A stretch of DNA of 64,000 bases, taken from an uncultured Synechococcales cyanobacterium. GTDB taxonomy: Bacteria > Cyanobacteriota > Cyanobacteriia > Thermosynechococcales > Thermosynechococcaceae. The stretch covers positions 1-64,000 of the forward strand of contig CADCWO010000212.1 of the NCBI GenBank assembly GCA_902806435.1, written 5' to 3'. Position numbers and translations under genes: made by a program. The notes beneath the pieces were generated by a model, which worked only from the letters and a program-made list of their open reading frames with translations, did no database searches and was not told the DNA's origin. Positions 49,077 through 58,724 of this stretch are shown here, in pieces; position 1 is the first letter of the stretch, and each line of letters starts with the position of its first letter.

Positions 49077-50516
49077 ATGAACTTTCTGGACAAAGTAAAC
49101 GCAGCGATAAAGCAGAATCAAAGCCTATTGTGCGTCGGACTTGACCCCAATCCAGAGATGTTGCCTGAGCGTTATTACCAAACAGGAAAGAGGACGGTAG
49201 AGACATTAAAGGACTGGTTGCAGTTTGTTATTGCGGAAACGGCAGATCTAGTTTGTGCCTACAAACCGACGCTGGGATTTTACCAGTCTTTCGGAGTGGA
49301 GGGAATAGACCTGCTGCTGCAGCTCCTCAAGGCTATCCCTACTAGCATTCCAGTGATTTTAGATGCTAAGCACAGTGACCTCAACACGAGCACTGTCTTT
49401 GCAGAAACTGTTTTTAGCCAATGGAAAGTAGATGCAGTCACCCTTTGTTCCTATGCCGGGCAAGACCAGGTAGCTCCTTTTTTGCTTTATCCTGACAAGG
49501 CCGTTTTTGTCTTGTGCCACACCTCAAACCCGTCCGCAATCGCCTTACAGTCCTATCCTTCAGAGGAATCTCCCTTCTATTTGCAAATGGCAAAAGTAGC
49601 CAGGACCTGGGGCACCCCCGACCAATTGGGGTTGGAACTAGGAGCCGCGATGCCGGATGCTTTGGCGCGCATACGGGCGGCTGCACCGGAGCGAGTGCTC
49701 TTAATTCGCAGTGTTTGGGCGCAGAGTAACGACTTGGCGCAAACCCTGGCAGCAGGGTTAAATACCAGTGGTGACGGTTTACTGGTGCCGATTCCTCAAG
49801 ATTGGCTGGGTAGTGAACAACTAGCAGAAAAAACACGAGTATTGCGCGATGAAATGAATGGCGCTAGAACTGCGATCGTCGAGGGAAATTCCAATTGCGA
49901 GGTATGGTTCCCAGATATTTGTCTACTCAATCAGCACCGCCATCAAGACTTGATTTTGCAACTTTATGACCTCGGCTGCCTGAGCTTTGGTGAGTTTGTT
50001 CAGGCTTCCGGGGAAACGTTTCCCTACTACATTGACCTGCGAACCATCATCTCTAATCCGCAAATCTTTCATAAGATTTTGAATGCCTATGCCGATATTC
50101 TCAAAGACCTCAGCTTTGATCGAATTGCTGGTATTCCCTATGGCTCCTTGCCTACTGCGGCTGGTTTAGCGCTGCACCTGCACTGCCCGATGATTTTTCC
50201 ACGCAAAGAGGTGAAAGCCCATGGCACTCGCCGCTTAATTGAGGGCCACTTTCAGCCAGGTGAAACAATTGTGGTAGTAGATGACATTTTGATTAGTGGC
50301 AAAAGTGCGATGGAGGGTGCAGAAAAGATCAAATCCACCGGGCTGCACGTCAATGACATTGTGGTATTTATCGACCATGAAAAAGGAGTGAAAGAGAGGC
50401 TGCGCAGCAATGGTTACCAAGCTCACGCCGTTCTAACCATTTCTGAAATTGCCACAACGCTCCATGCAGCCGGCCGGATCAACGAAGCACAATTGGCGAG
50501 CTTAAGCATCCATTGA
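49077..50516 (+). CDS. bifunctional orotidine-5'-phosphate decarboxylase / orotate phosphoribosyltransferase
   Basis: A fusion that performs the last two steps of UMP synthesis. The N-terminal ODCase (1-270) has VGLDPNPEMLP, KPTLGFYQSFG and the catalytic D-x-K-x-x-D motif in LDAKHSDLNTS, of the longer PyrF subfamily 2 type. The C-terminal OPRTase (280-479) has the PRPP-binding VVVVDDILISGKS. The order PyrF-PyrE is opposite to that of eukaryotic UMP synthase and is the common cyanobacterial arrangement. It lies 75 bp after mfd. Confidence 0.93.
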   Translation: MNFLDKVNAAIKQNQSLLCVGLDPNPEMLPERYYQTGKRTVETLKDWLQFVIAETADLVCAYKPTLGFYQSFGVEGIDLLLQLLKAIPTSIPVILDAKHSDLNTSTVFAETVFSQWKVDAVTLCSYAGQDQVAPFLLYPDKAVFVLCHTSNPSAIALQSYPSEESPFYLQMAKVARTWGTPDQLGLELGAAMPDALARIRAAAPERVLLIRSVWAQSNDLAQTLAAGLNTSGDGLLVPIPQDWLGSEQLAEKTRVLRDEMNGARTAIVEGNSNCEVWFPDICLLNQHRHQDLILQLYDLGCLSFGEFVQASGETFPYYIDLRTIISNPQIFHKILNAYADILKDLSFDRIAGIPYGSLPTAAGLALHLHCPMIFPRKEVKAHGTRRLIEGHFQPGETIVVVDDILISGKSAMEGAEKIKSTGLHVNDIVVFIDHEKGVKERLRSNGYQAHAVLTISEIATTLHAAGRINEAQLASLSIH

Positions 50517-50615
50517 GTTTGAAGACCACGCTAAACTACGTTATCAACTCTTCCAGCAGTTAGCTTCCAACACAACAGCTAAACATCCCCAGCAACCCTT
50601 CAACGCTATGGCGCG

Positions 50616-51161
50616 TTAGGATACACCCCGGAGCTTGCAAGTGTTTTCGACCAAGCTCTGGGCAAACTGATCAAACCGTTCAGAGAGTTTCTGATCCAAT
50701 AATTTTCCATCAGAGCCAAAAGCTTTCCAGGCTTGAGGGATCGCAATTTGTTCTGGAATTACCCAGCCATGTACCCAGCGGACAATTAGCCGCAAGTCAT
50801 TCAGGGCATTACTGTTTGATTGGCCGCCTAGGACGCTAATCAGTCCTGTAACTTTATCAGACAGGTGTTCAAAACTCATCAGATCCAGGGCATTCTTGAG
50901 CACCCCACTGGTACTGCCGTGGTATTCCGGTGTTGCCAGGATTAAGCCGTCTGCTGCTTTAACCGTTGCCTGTAATTTCTCCAGATCTGGGTAGCCAGGG
51001 TAGTCATCTCCCCCATCACAGAAGGGTAGCGTCATGGTTCGTAAATCGATTACTTCCACTGAGGCACCCATTGCTTCAATCCGCTGGGTAGCAAGATTCA
51101 ATGCCTGATGCGTATAGGAGTTAGGCCGTAAGCTACCCGCGATACCAACAATTTTGACCAT
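50616..51161 (-). CDS. NADPH-dependent FMN reductase family protein
   Basis: A 181-residue flavodoxin-fold protein. The FMN phosphate loop is GSLRPNSYTHQAL near the N-terminus and the isoalloxazine contact region is ATPEYHGSTSGVLKNALD; these are the standard signatures of NADPH-dependent FMN/quinone/azo reductases (SsuE/ArsH-like). It is the third gene of the marR-pirin-reductase cluster, 62 bp after pirin, consistent with detoxifying quinones or similar electrophiles under MarR control. The substrate is inferred. Confidence 0.9.
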   Translation of the reverse strand: MVKIVGIAGSLRPNSYTHQALNLATQRIEAMGASVEVIDLRTMTLPFCDGGDDYPGYPDLEKLQATVKAADGLILATPEYHGSTSGVLKNALDLMSFEHLSDKVTGLISVLGGQSNSNALNDLRLIVRWVHGWVIPEQIAIPQAWKAFGSDGKLLDQKLSERFDQFAQSLVENTCKLRGVS

Positions 51162-51222
51162 AACAAAGTTCCTGTATTAGCAATTTAGGCAAGCAGGAGT
51201 GATTGCGCACCCCTGCTATCAT

Positions 51223-51918
51223 TCACGCTAGATCAAACAGCAAGATTTCCGCTGCGCTGTCTGTACTAACTTCTAAGGGTTCTCCAGACACTGCCACCCC
51301 GTCCCCCGCTTCCAGGGTTTGACCGTTCAAAACTGCCGTCCCTTGAGCAACCTGCAACCAAGCATAGCGATTGGGCTTGAGAGTATGGGAAACGCGATCG
51401 CCTGCTGCTAGTACCGAAGTATAGAGATCCACATCCTGATGAATGGTTACAGCGCCCTCACGGCCATCTTTTGCGGCAATCAAGCGGAGTTTGCCTTGTT
51501 TTTCGGAAGCTGGAAAGTTGCGTTGTTCATAGCTTGGCTCTAAGCCTTGCTGGTCAGGCAGAATCCAGATTTGTAAGAGATGCACTGGATCAGTCTGGGA
51601 GTGATTAAATTCACTATGAGTAATACCTGTTCCCGCACTCATCCGCTGAGCTTCACCGGGAGTAATGACTGCGCCTGTACCCAAGCTATCTTTGTGCTCT
51701 AATGCCCCCGCCAGTACATAGGTAATAATTTCCATGTTTTGATGGCTGTGGGCACCAAAACCCATCCCTGGCGCTACGTGATCGTCGTTGATCACTCGCA
51801 GAGAGCGGAATCCCATGTGACGCGGGTCGTAATAGTTGGCAAAGGAAAAGGTGTGATGAGTGTCAAGCCAGCCATGATTGGCATGACCACGCTCGTTGCT
51901 GCGTCTTAAGGTAAGCAT
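51223..51918 (-). CDS. pirin family protein (YhhW-like)
   Basis: A 231-residue bicupin. Metal-binding residues of the pirin signature are visible in the N-terminal cupin: GFGAHSHQNMEIITYVLAG and GTGITHSEFNH. Several bacterial pirins act as quercetinases or redox sensors. GGAGG six bases upstream sets ATG 51918 as the start; a GTG four codons earlier is less likely. A 12-bp motif ATTCAATGTTAA, shared with the marR-like promoter region, lies 76 bases upstream of this start. Confidence 0.9.
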   Translation of the reverse strand: MLTLRRSNERGHANHGWLDTHHTFSFANYYDPRHMGFRSLRVINDDHVAPGMGFGAHSHQNMEIITYVLAGALEHKDSLGTGAVITPGEAQRMSAGTGITHSEFNHSQTDPVHLLQIWILPDQQGLEPSYEQRNFPASEKQGKLRLIAAKDGREGAVTIHQDVDLYTSVLAAGDRVSHTLKPNRYAWLQVAQGTAVLNGQTLEAGDGVAVSGEPLEVSTDSAAEILLFDLA

Positions 51919-51993
51919 TTTGTCCTCCACAGGGTTGACGGGAAGTGATCTGCTTCCAGTTATCGTTCTCTACTAACAGTTTAGACTAAAATC

Positions 51994-52005
51994 ATTCAAT
52001 GTTAA
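51994..52005. promoter_or_regulatory. candidate MarR operator, pirin-side copy
   Basis: ATTCAATGTTAA, an exact copy of the 12-mer at 52583-52594, placed between the marR-like gene and pirin. Flanks are AT-rich and partly palindromic (TTCAA/TTAA). Position fits repression of a pirin-reductase promoter. Confidence 0.45.
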
Positions 52006-52038
52006 ATCAATTTGCCGATCAAAATAGGGCGGGTTTCC

Positions 52039-52485
52039 CTACTCTCGCTTCCCCAATTGGCGGCATAGCCGACCAAGTTCTTCCTGCTCTGACTCCGTAA
52101 GGCTGCTCATTTCCGCCAGCACGGCTGCAACATGGGTTGGAAAAAGATTCTGAATGAGTTGCTCACCTTCTGGCGTTAGGCAAACGGTAATGCAGCGACG
52201 GTCCTCTGCTTGGCGATCGCGTTTAACCAGTCCCCGTTTTTCTAGGTTGTCAATCACCATCGTGATATTGCCACCGCTTTTGAGCAGTTTCTCTGCCAGC
52301 TGCCGCTGCATGAGCGGCCCCAAGTGCAGTAAGGCTTCTAAAACCCCAAACTGGCTAGCGGTTAATCCTGTTGTTGCTAAGTGGCGATGAATCCGATTGG
52401 AGACAGACTCAGTTGCCCGTACCAACTTGATGTAGGTAGCCAAAGCCTGGATTTCAGCTTTTGTTCCCTGATATTGAGTTCCCAT
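52039..52485 (-). CDS. MarR family transcriptional regulator
   Basis: A 148-residue winged-helix repressor-type protein. The core is LTASQFGVLEALLHLGPLMQRQLAEKLLKSGGNITMVIDNLEKRGLVKR (helices 2-4) and the wing RQAEDRRCITVCLTPEG. There is no obvious redox Cys pair. MarR proteins bind inverted repeats and release on binding phenolic or electrophilic ligands, or on thiol oxidation. The first gene of the cluster with pirin and FMN reductase; the shared 12-bp motif upstream of both transcripts suggests it controls them and itself. Confidence 0.9.
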   Translation of the reverse strand: MGTQYQGTKAEIQALATYIKLVRATESVSNRIHRHLATTGLTASQFGVLEALLHLGPLMQRQLAEKLLKSGGNITMVIDNLEKRGLVKRDRQAEDRRCITVCLTPEGEQLIQNLFPTHVAAVLAEMSSLTESEQEELGRLCRQLGKRE

Positions 52486-52922
52486 CTATAAACGTTTTAG
52501 ATTAATGTCAGTCCGAACAGCAGAGTAACCTCTTAGATCTCCTCTAAAAGAGATAGAGCAGATTTTTGTTAGATGTCAAACTATTCAATGTTAACTTATT
52601 TTTAGATGAGGCTACTCAATGTCTCAAGTCATGTGCACCTACTTGAAGTTGTTAGTGGAGGTGTAATTGAGCAGCTATCTGGACAGAGGCAATCCTTGTC
52701 TTGGATGGCGTTGAACTGAAGGTGACTGTAGCGCAGGTGGCTGATTGGCTGAAAATGAGCCAATAGTAAGCTATCAAGATGATTAACTGCCGACAAAAGC
52801 TTTCAGGTAAGGAAGATCGCCTTCATCACCCTCATCCTACGGCACCAAATAGCTGGTTCATTATCAGCTGACTTGCAATCTGTCCCTAGTCAGCTTATTC
52901 GTTAGGTGTTAACGAGGCTTGA
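52486..52922. other. region upstream of the marR-like gene
   Basis: A gap of about 440 bp. It holds the exact motif ATTCAATGTTAA (52583-52594) and a weaker copy TACTCAATGTCT (52613-52624). A 31-codon stretch ending LKVTVAQVADWLKMSQ at about 52767 looks protein-like but has no start. No RNA gene was seen. Confidence 0.35.
52583..52594. promoter_or_regulatory. candidate MarR operator, marR-side copy
   Basis: ATTCAATGTTAA located 98 bases upstream of the marR-like start, identical to the pirin-side copy, with a degenerate third copy about 30 bases further upstream. This arrangement is typical of autoregulated MarR loci. Confidence 0.45.
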
Positions 52923-52924
52923 GC

Positions 52925-53923
52925 TTAGGGCTGCAGACTTTTTACTTCTTCATCCGCTTCCACCTGCGATCGCAACTGCTGGTTCTTCTGGTCAATGGTT
53001 CTCAGTTCGCTCAAGCGGGCAAAAATCATCCCTAAGAAATCTTCCGCATCCGGAAGTTGTTCAACGGCGCACGAGGTTTCCAACTCAATTTCCACCATCT
53101 TGATCGTACGGACATACTGGTCAATCAAGTGCTGCTCTTGGGTAAGTTGGGGCTCCAAGAGCGCGATCGCTCGGCTCACTTTCTCAATCCGTTTGGCATA
53201 CAGGTCTGCGCCGACATCCACCATCTTCTGATTCAGTGATATAAGCTGGCGGACCCGCTCTTGGTTAGTGCTGTATTTTTGTTGGAGTTCTGCTAGTCGC
53301 TGCTGCAATTCAACTTTTTCTCCCAGCAGCTTTTGCTCAGCTATCAGGCGCAACCGTTGGCTGGCGTCGATTTTGGCTTTAGAACTTCTCAGCTTGGCAA
53401 CTATCACGCTAACTACAGGCATACTACCAATAGCTGTCAGCATGGCAACGGGAAATTCCACCCCATTAGGCAGTAATACCAGCAGCAGAGGAATCCCGGA
53501 GAGAAAACTTAGCTTGACAGCTAAGCTTAAAGCAGGGCGCTCAGGGGAGGATAATCGATAGGTTTTGCCGGTTGTATGATTTGTCACTGCAATCAGGGAT
53601 TCGCGCACCTCAGCGCGCAACGTGTACAGAAAAGAGACGCGATCCCCTGGATGAACGGGTAGCCAATCTTCTTGGCCCTGTGTTGAATACTGCAACTGCA
53701 CTTCCTGCGGTGTACTGAGGCGAAATTCGTACTTTCGTCGATAGCGCTGCGGCAGGCGGGGTAGACTTCGTACGGGTTCCACCTCTGATACTCGTGCGGT
53801 AACGCTGCCATAAATAGCTTCAAACTTGTACCAGCAGGAAGCGCAGATGGCCTGAAGTGTTCCATCACTGCCAATATTCCCAATTGGAGCAGAACAGGCA
53901 GGGCAGTGGATCAAGATGGACAT
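52925..53923 (-). CDS. zinc-ribbon, membrane and coiled-coil protein of unknown function
   Basis: A 332-residue protein I do not recognise. Residues 7-30 form a Cys4 zinc ribbon (Cys7, Cys10, Cys27, Cys30). A beta-rich segment to about 120 is followed by two hydrophobic stretches (about 130-150 and 152-170) and then a long Gln/Glu/Leu-rich coiled coil to the C-terminus. ATG 53923 is chosen because the zinc ribbon begins right after it; an upstream TTG would add 19 polar residues. The layout suggests a membrane-bound adaptor with cytoplasmic domains on both sides. Confidence 0.7.
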   Translation of the reverse strand: MSILIHCPACSAPIGNIGSDGTLQAICASCWYKFEAIYGSVTARVSEVEPVRSLPRLPQRYRRKYEFRLSTPQEVQLQYSTQGQEDWLPVHPGDRVSFLYTLRAEVRESLIAVTNHTTGKTYRLSSPERPALSLAVKLSFLSGIPLLLVLLPNGVEFPVAMLTAIGSMPVVSVIVAKLRSSKAKIDASQRLRLIAEQKLLGEKVELQQRLAELQQKYSTNQERVRQLISLNQKMVDVGADLYAKRIEKVSRAIALLEPQLTQEQHLIDQYVRTIKMVEIELETSCAVEQLPDAEDFLGMIFARLSELRTIDQKNQQLRSQVEADEEVKSLQP

Positions 53924-53985
53924 AGCAGCAGGACTAGATGCTTCCTTTTTATTGTGCTGGCGATTGCCAAACAATGCCAAACCAA

Positions 53986-54366
53986 CTACTGCTGGGCTCC
54001 ACCTGCGAATACTCCCAACTCAATCACATTCCCCTCCGGGTCCTGCGTAAACAAAGCGGGACGACCAGAAGCACTCATTTGGACTGCATATCCTTCTGCT
54101 TCCAAGCGGATTTTAAGAATTTCTAGGTCAGTCACAGCAAAAGCCAAGTGACGATTTTGGCCTAGCTTCTCCCGATTGACTTCACTATGTGGCACCGTGG
54201 GGCAAGCGATCAGGTGAAATTGAAATTCTCCTACCTGATACCAAGCGCCAGGATATTTCAGGTTACGTTCGATCTCGGGCAGCCCCAACACCGTGCCATA
54301 AAAATGCTGAGCCTGCTCTAAGTTAGTGACCAAAAGTGCAGCATGCAGAAACTTGGTGATTGGCAT
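53986..54366 (-). CDS. VOC (glyoxalase/bleomycin-resistance-like) family protein
   Basis: A 126-residue single-domain vicinal-oxygen-chelate protein: FLHAALLVTNLEQAQHFYGTVLGLPEIE at the start and RPALFTQDPEGNVIELGVF at the end, with the metal-ligand His of FLHAALLV and Glu of VIELG. It is one of many VOC proteins with unassigned substrates (dioxygenase, glyoxalase or binding). Start is ATG 54366, with another ATG directly before it. It lies 31 bp after the YdcF-type gene and may be co-transcribed. Confidence 0.88.
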   Translation of the reverse strand: MPITKFLHAALLVTNLEQAQHFYGTVLGLPEIERNLKYPGAWYQVGEFQFHLIACPTVPHSEVNREKLGQNRHLAFAVTDLEILKIRLEAEGYAVQMSASGRPALFTQDPEGNVIELGVFAGGAQQ

Positions 54367-54397
54367 CATTGTTTTATTGAAGCATCGGGGCTGGGAG

Positions 54398-55180
54398 CTA
54401 TGAATGATTAGATGCTTCTGATAGCGCACCGGGCTGAGGATAATTCAGCTCTGAAGAGCGCTGGGGAAGAAACCGCCCCTGTAAAGCATATTTAATCAAT
54501 CCCATATATTCAGAAACCACTTTCAGGGCTTTTTCCTCTTGAGCCAGGTTAGAGGGGAGAGGAATAGCATGGGGGATAACCCGAAACCCTAAGCTGCGGA
54601 AGGTCAACAGCGATCGCAACATATGGGGTGAGTCAGTGACCAGCAAAATTTTATGGATACCCTGAGGTTGAAGCACTGCTGCGGTGAACTGAGCATTTTC
54701 CTCTGTGGTTTGAGAGCAGTTCTCGTCATCTAGTGCCTGAGCGGGAATGCCTTTTGCCCTTAGTAACTGAACAATCTGAGGAGCATCTCCTCTACCGCTA
54801 GCAAAAACTAGAGGGCTCCGATCGGCCTGCCAAAGAGCAGCAGTAACTTCGACACGAGACTCTCTCAGTTCTTCGCCTCGACCTAACACAACGATTGCAT
54901 TGGTTGTTTCACCAGAATCCGCCGGCAGCAAACCAATTAGCCCTTCATTGGCTACGGCAATCGCTGGCGGCAAAAAGGCAGTACAGTATGTCAGCAAAAA
55001 AAAGGCCCCCAAACTGCTGATGAAACGTTTCCAGCGCACTCCACGAATCATCCAGGGAAGTATGCTCCATGCTAACAAGGGCATTACTACCAGTGGAGGT
55101 GTGATCAGCCAGCTGGCCAGCATCCCCTTCAGGAAAAGCCAATGGCTAGGTGGGCGATTGCATAAAGCTGGATCAAGCAT
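54398..55180 (-). CDS. YdcF family protein (DUF218)
   Basis: A 260-residue membrane-anchored DUF218 protein. Two or three N-terminal helices (residues 18-85) are followed by the DUF218 core: NAIVVLGRGEELRESRVEVTAALW, VFASGRGDAPQIVQLLRAKGIP and the conserved ENAQFTAAVLQ then KILLVTDSPHMLRSLLTF. Relatives (SanA/YdcF) are envelope proteins that bind SAM-like or lipid-linked ligands. The true start may be Met20, right before the first helix. It is 104 bp from the VanZ gene. Confidence 0.87.
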   Translation of the reverse strand: MLDPALCNRPPSHWLFLKGMLASWLITPPLVVMPLLAWSILPWMIRGVRWKRFISSLGAFFLLTYCTAFLPPAIAVANEGLIGLLPADSGETTNAIVVLGRGEELRESRVEVTAALWQADRSPLVFASGRGDAPQIVQLLRAKGIPAQALDDENCSQTTEENAQFTAAVLQPQGIHKILLVTDSPHMLRSLLTFRSLGFRVIPHAIPLPSNLAQEEKALKVVSEYMGLIKYALQGRFLPQRSSELNYPQPGALSEASNHS

Positions 55181-55284
55181 GGCAGTTAACTCAGCAAGAA
55201 GAGGTGCGTAGCCGAAAGACCGGGTATATCAGTGCTGAGCAGAAGTCTACAGCCATAGTTATAGATATACATCCTCGTCATTAC

Positions 55285-55761
55285 TTAGTGACCAACACCG
55301 GGTGATCCAACGCTTTGCGGATGTAGAGATAACCTTTTAAGTAGCAAAATTGCTATCAGTCCACCCAAAGCATCAATCAGCACATCGGTTAGCATTGCTT
55401 GCCGTCCCGGGACAAAGACCTGGTGGAACTCATCTGTAAAAGCGTAAAGGGTGGAGCAGACTAAGGCTAACCAAAGGGCGCGCTGCTGAGGTTGCTGGAG
55501 ACCAAGGCTCAATGCTAAGTAGCCCAAACAGGCGAGAACAGCGTACTCTGTAAAGTGGGAAAGCTTGCGGATTAAAAAGTTGAGTAATTCCAGCTGCTGC
55601 AAAGATAATATTTTCAGTAAGCCGGGATTGGCAGCATTGAGCAGAACCTCAATCAAGTTGCGAGTGTGGGCACCGCCCCAGGCTTGGGTAGAAAAATGAA
55701 AGATTAATCTCATCCAGCCTAGGGAGGCTAGAACAAGTCCTAGTCGTGCAATCACTCCCAT
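55285..55761 (-). CDS. VanZ family protein
   Basis: A 158-residue membrane protein with about four helices and the VanZ core: LIRKLSHFTEYAVLACLGYL, then YAFTDEFHQVFVPGRQAMLTDVLIDALGGLIAILL, which contains the DE-HQ-PGR-D signature. VanZ is linked to low-level teicoplanin resistance in gram-positives, but in cyanobacteria these are single chromosomal genes with unknown envelope roles. It precedes the YdcF-type gene in the same orientation. Confidence 0.9.
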   Translation of the reverse strand: MGVIARLGLVLASLGWMRLIFHFSTQAWGGAHTRNLIEVLLNAANPGLLKILSLQQLELLNFLIRKLSHFTEYAVLACLGYLALSLGLQQPQQRALWLALVCSTLYAFTDEFHQVFVPGRQAMLTDVLIDALGGLIAILLLKRLSLHPQSVGSPGVGH

Positions 55762-55918
55762 AATTTTCCTCCACCACCAAGACTGCCAGTCTAGCAGGGG
55801 AGTTGGCTAATGTTTAAGCCCTAGCAGTTTATTTCAACGTTAAAATTCCCCAGGTGGCTAGTGCTTTAACTATCTACGCTCTATAACAGTCCTGATCAAA
55901 ACTCTCAACCAGAACCCT

Positions 55919-56752
55919 ATGCCAGTCGAATGGAAGCCTGCCAAAACATACGAGGATATTCTTTACTACAAAGCCGGTGGTATCGCTAAAATCACCATCA
56001 ATCGGCCAGAAAAGCGCAATGCCTTCCGGCCAAAAACGGTTTTTGAACTCTATGACGCCTTTGCCGATGCCCGTGAAGATCAAACGATTGGGGTTGTTCT
56101 ATTAACCGGAGCCGGACCTCATACCGATGGCAAGTATGCCTTCTGCGCTGGCGGCGATCAAAGCGTACGGGCAGAGGCAGGCTATGTCGGAGAGGATGGT
56201 GTACCCCGATTAAATGTGCTGGATTTACAACGCCTGATTCGCTCCATGCCAAAAGTAGTGATTGCTTTGGTTGCCGGCTATGCAATTGGGGGTGGTCATG
56301 TACTCCATATTCTCTGTGACTTAACCATTGCTGCCGACAATGCAATTTTTGGGCAAACGGGTCCCAAGGTCGGCAGTTTTGACGCTGGTTTTGGGGCCAG
56401 CTATTTGGCAAGGATTGTCGGGCAAAAAAAAGCACGAGAAATCTGGTATCTTTGTCGCCAGTACAATGCTACCCAAGCCTTGGAAATGGGACTGGTTAAC
56501 TGTGTTGTCTCCGTTGAGCACTTAGAGGCTGAAGGTATCCAGTGGGCCTCAGAAATTTTACAAAAAAGCCCTCTCTCTATTCGGTGCCTTAAGGCGGCTT
56601 TTAATGCCGATTGTGACGGCCAAGCTGGGCTGCAAGAATTAGCAGGAAATGCCACCTTGCTTTACTACATGAGTCAAGAAAGTGCTGAAGGTAAAAATGC
56701 TTTTCTAGAGAAACGAGACCCGCAGTTTAACCAATTTCCATGGCTGCCCTAG
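55919..56752 (+). CDS. menB: 1,4-dihydroxy-2-naphthoyl-CoA synthase
   Basis: Crotonase-fold enzyme that closes the second ring of naphthoquinone from o-succinylbenzoyl-CoA; in cyanobacteria the pathway makes phylloquinone for photosystem I. Signatures: [38 protein letters not shown] and the MenB-specific [21 protein letters not shown]. Its 277 residues are full length. The last 26 bp overlap the convergent small Cys-rich gene. Other men genes are not adjacent. Confidence 0.95.
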   Translation: MPVEWKPAKTYEDILYYKAGGIAKITINRPEKRNAFRPKTVFELYDAFADAREDQTIGVVLLTGAGPHTDGKYAFCAGGDQSVRAEAGYVGEDGVPRLNVLDLQRLIRSMPKVVIALVAGYAIGGGHVLHILCDLTIAADNAIFGQTGPKVGSFDAGFGASYLARIVGQKKAREIWYLCRQYNATQALEMGLVNCVVSVEHLEAEGIQWASEILQKSPLSIRCLKAAFNADCDGQAGLQELAGNATLLYYMSQESAEGKNAFLEKRDPQFNQFPWLP

Positions 56753-57038
56753 TAGATTTGACCGGAAGTGGCTTTGGAATTGCTAGTTCCGGATCGCGCT
56801 TAGCTAACTGTTCGATTACTAACTTTTGTGACGGCACCAGTTCAATTGGTCGAGCAATCTGAAGACTTTCTGACTGGGGCATCCTCTGCGCCAGCCTTGA
56901 GTGTGATGTAGTAAAGGGAGGAGCAGACCTAGAGCAGGCTTGCCAGCTTCCTCGCACTAGAACCCCAAGTAGCTGACAATCACCGCCGCGTCTTCCCTCC
57001 GGCTTAAAGTACTTGCAATGACGGCAGCTGGTAGCCAT
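56727..57038 (-). CDS. small Cys-containing cyanobacterial hypothetical protein
   Basis: A 103-residue protein with an N-terminal Cys cluster ([22 protein letters not shown] and a further Cys in [11 protein letters not shown]) that could bind zinc or an iron-sulfur cluster. The remaining 60 residues are polar and Pro-rich. ATG 57038 is preferred because the Cys cluster begins right after it; an upstream ATG would add nine residues. The 3' end overlaps menB by 26 bp. The family is unnamed; no function can be given. Confidence 0.65.
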   Translation of the reverse strand: MATSCRHCKYFKPEGRRGGDCQLLGVLVRGSWQACSRSAPPFTTSHSRLAQRMPQSESLQIARPIELVPSQKLVIEQLAKRDPELAIPKPLPVKSTRAAMEIG

Positions 57039-57368
57039 GGTACTTAATGTTTGAGTTGTAAACATTTATAAAGAAGACATAAGCTTACTCTCATATTAGT
57101 TTTTGTAATTCGATCGAAAACAATAGGTTATACATTTCAAAGGCTTAGCCCATGGAAGTTCCAGCAATCTACCCAGGGTTAAGCAACTTTATAATCTCTT
57201 CAGATTTACGGGCTGCTTCTAAACCTATTGGGGATCAAGCCAATTCGTAGACTGAATAAGCTCAAAACCTTCAACCTGATGAGTAGAGAGTAGATACATA
57301 CTTCGATTAATGGTCGCTGGCTTGATTAGCAACCGTTAGCGTCACCGGAGCCAAAATCAAGCCCTAAC
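57039..57368. other. gap between small Cys protein and proB
   Basis: About 330 bp. I saw no ORF with a start and ribosome site, no hairpin terminator and no RNA gene. Confidence 0.3.
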
Positions 57369-58478
57369 TTAACTGCCCAAAGCCAGGTTGTCCCGGTGGA
57401 TTACGGTTTCAGCGCCGGCATATCCTAAGATCACGGCAATCTCTTCCGAACGCCGGCCTTGGACTTGTTTTAACTCTGTACTACTGTAATTAACTAGGCC
57501 TCTAGCAATTTGACGACCTGTCGCATCGCACAACTGCACAGCATCTTGGCAGTGAAAGTCTCCTTCAACCCGGGTAATACCCGCTGCCAACAAAGACTTC
57601 CCCAACTTGGAAATTGCTTCTACGGCTCCATTGTCTAAGTACAACTTTCCCCTAGGAACTAAGGTGTGGGCAATCCAACGTTTACGGGCGTTGATGGGTT
57701 GGGGTTGAGGTTCAAACTGGGTTCCTAATGCTTCCCCAGCCAGAATTCTTGGGATATTGCGGGGCGACTGCCCCTCGGTAATCACGGTTCGCACTCCTGA
57801 GCCTGTGGCAATCTGCGCGGCTGCAATCTTTGTTGCCATCCCCCCTGTTCCCCACTGAGAACCACCTGTCCCCGCCTGCACGTTGAGTTCAGCCAGTTGC
57901 TCCATTCGGCTGACTAGATGAATCGGTTGGGCATCCGGTTGGCTGCGAGGATCAGCGGAATAAAGCCGATCCACATCCGTCAGTAAAAATAGCCACTCCG
58001 CTTCCACAAGACTAGCAACCAAGGCTGAGAGCGTATCGTTATCCCCAAATTTCAGTTCGTCCACCGCTACTGTGTCGTTCTCATTCACGATCGGGATTAC
58101 CCCTAAGCGCAGTAGTTCTTGAAAAGTGTTGTAAGCGTTCAGGTAGCGGCTTCGCTGCACCAAGTCACTACGAGTCAGCAAGATCTGAGCGATCGGTTGC
58201 TGTAAGGTAGTAAAAAAGTCGTCATAGACCCGCATCAGCCGCCCTTGGCCAACTGCAGCTACTGCCTGTTTCAAAGCGATCGTCCGAGGCCGGGCGAGTC
58301 CTAAACGGGAGCAACCAACGCCCACCGCACCAGAAGAAACCAATACCACCCGATAACCCTGCTGTCGAAGTTCACTTAAAACCTCAACCAACGAGGCAAT
58401 GGTCGAAAGTGCAAGATGTCCCGTCTGGGGGTTGGTGAGGCTAGAGGTACCAATCTTAACAACAAGAGTTTGGGCCAT
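57369..58478 (-). CDS. proB: glutamate 5-kinase
   Basis: Phosphorylates glutamate at the gamma-carboxyl, the first step of proline synthesis. The amino-acid-kinase domain shows [52 protein letters not shown] and the GTGGMATKI loop; a C-terminal PUA domain covers about residues 270-365 ([22 protein letters not shown]). ATG 58478 gives 369 residues; a TTG three codons earlier is less likely. proA is not adjacent. Confidence 0.95.
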   Translation of the reverse strand: MAQTLVVKIGTSSLTNPQTGHLALSTIASLVEVLSELRQQGYRVVLVSSGAVGVGCSRLGLARPRTIALKQAVAAVGQGRLMRVYDDFFTTLQQPIAQILLTRSDLVQRSRYLNAYNTFQELLRLGVIPIVNENDTVAVDELKFGDNDTLSALVASLVEAEWLFLLTDVDRLYSADPRSQPDAQPIHLVSRMEQLAELNVQAGTGGSQWGTGGMATKIAAAQIATGSGVRTVITEGQSPRNIPRILAGEALGTQFEPQPQPINARKRWIAHTLVPRGKLYLDNGAVEAISKLGKSLLAAGITRVEGDFHCQDAVQLCDATGRQIARGLVNYSSTELKQVQGRRSEEIAVILGYAGAETVIHRDNLALGS

Positions 58479-58724
58479 CCCAATCAAAATTTATTAATTT
58501 AAATTAGCGTCAGCCCAACAAGCACCTTGAGCCCCTTGCCATAAGTTACAGTGCAAGGTTTATCCAAGAGGCAAACCAGGTGGACGATTATATAGGTATT
58601 ATATGCGGGTATTATTACTCAACAGACCGCCTTATCCTAAAATATCAGCCCGAAACATCTCAACCTGTTAAGGCGTCTAGTCTAGCAACCTCACCTCAAC
58701 AACGCACCTCAAGAGCAATAAACT

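Noticed and set aside
55285-55761. Glycopeptide resistance by VanZ
   Set aside because: No vanHAX or other resistance genes are nearby; isolated VanZ-family genes are ordinary in cyanobacteria.
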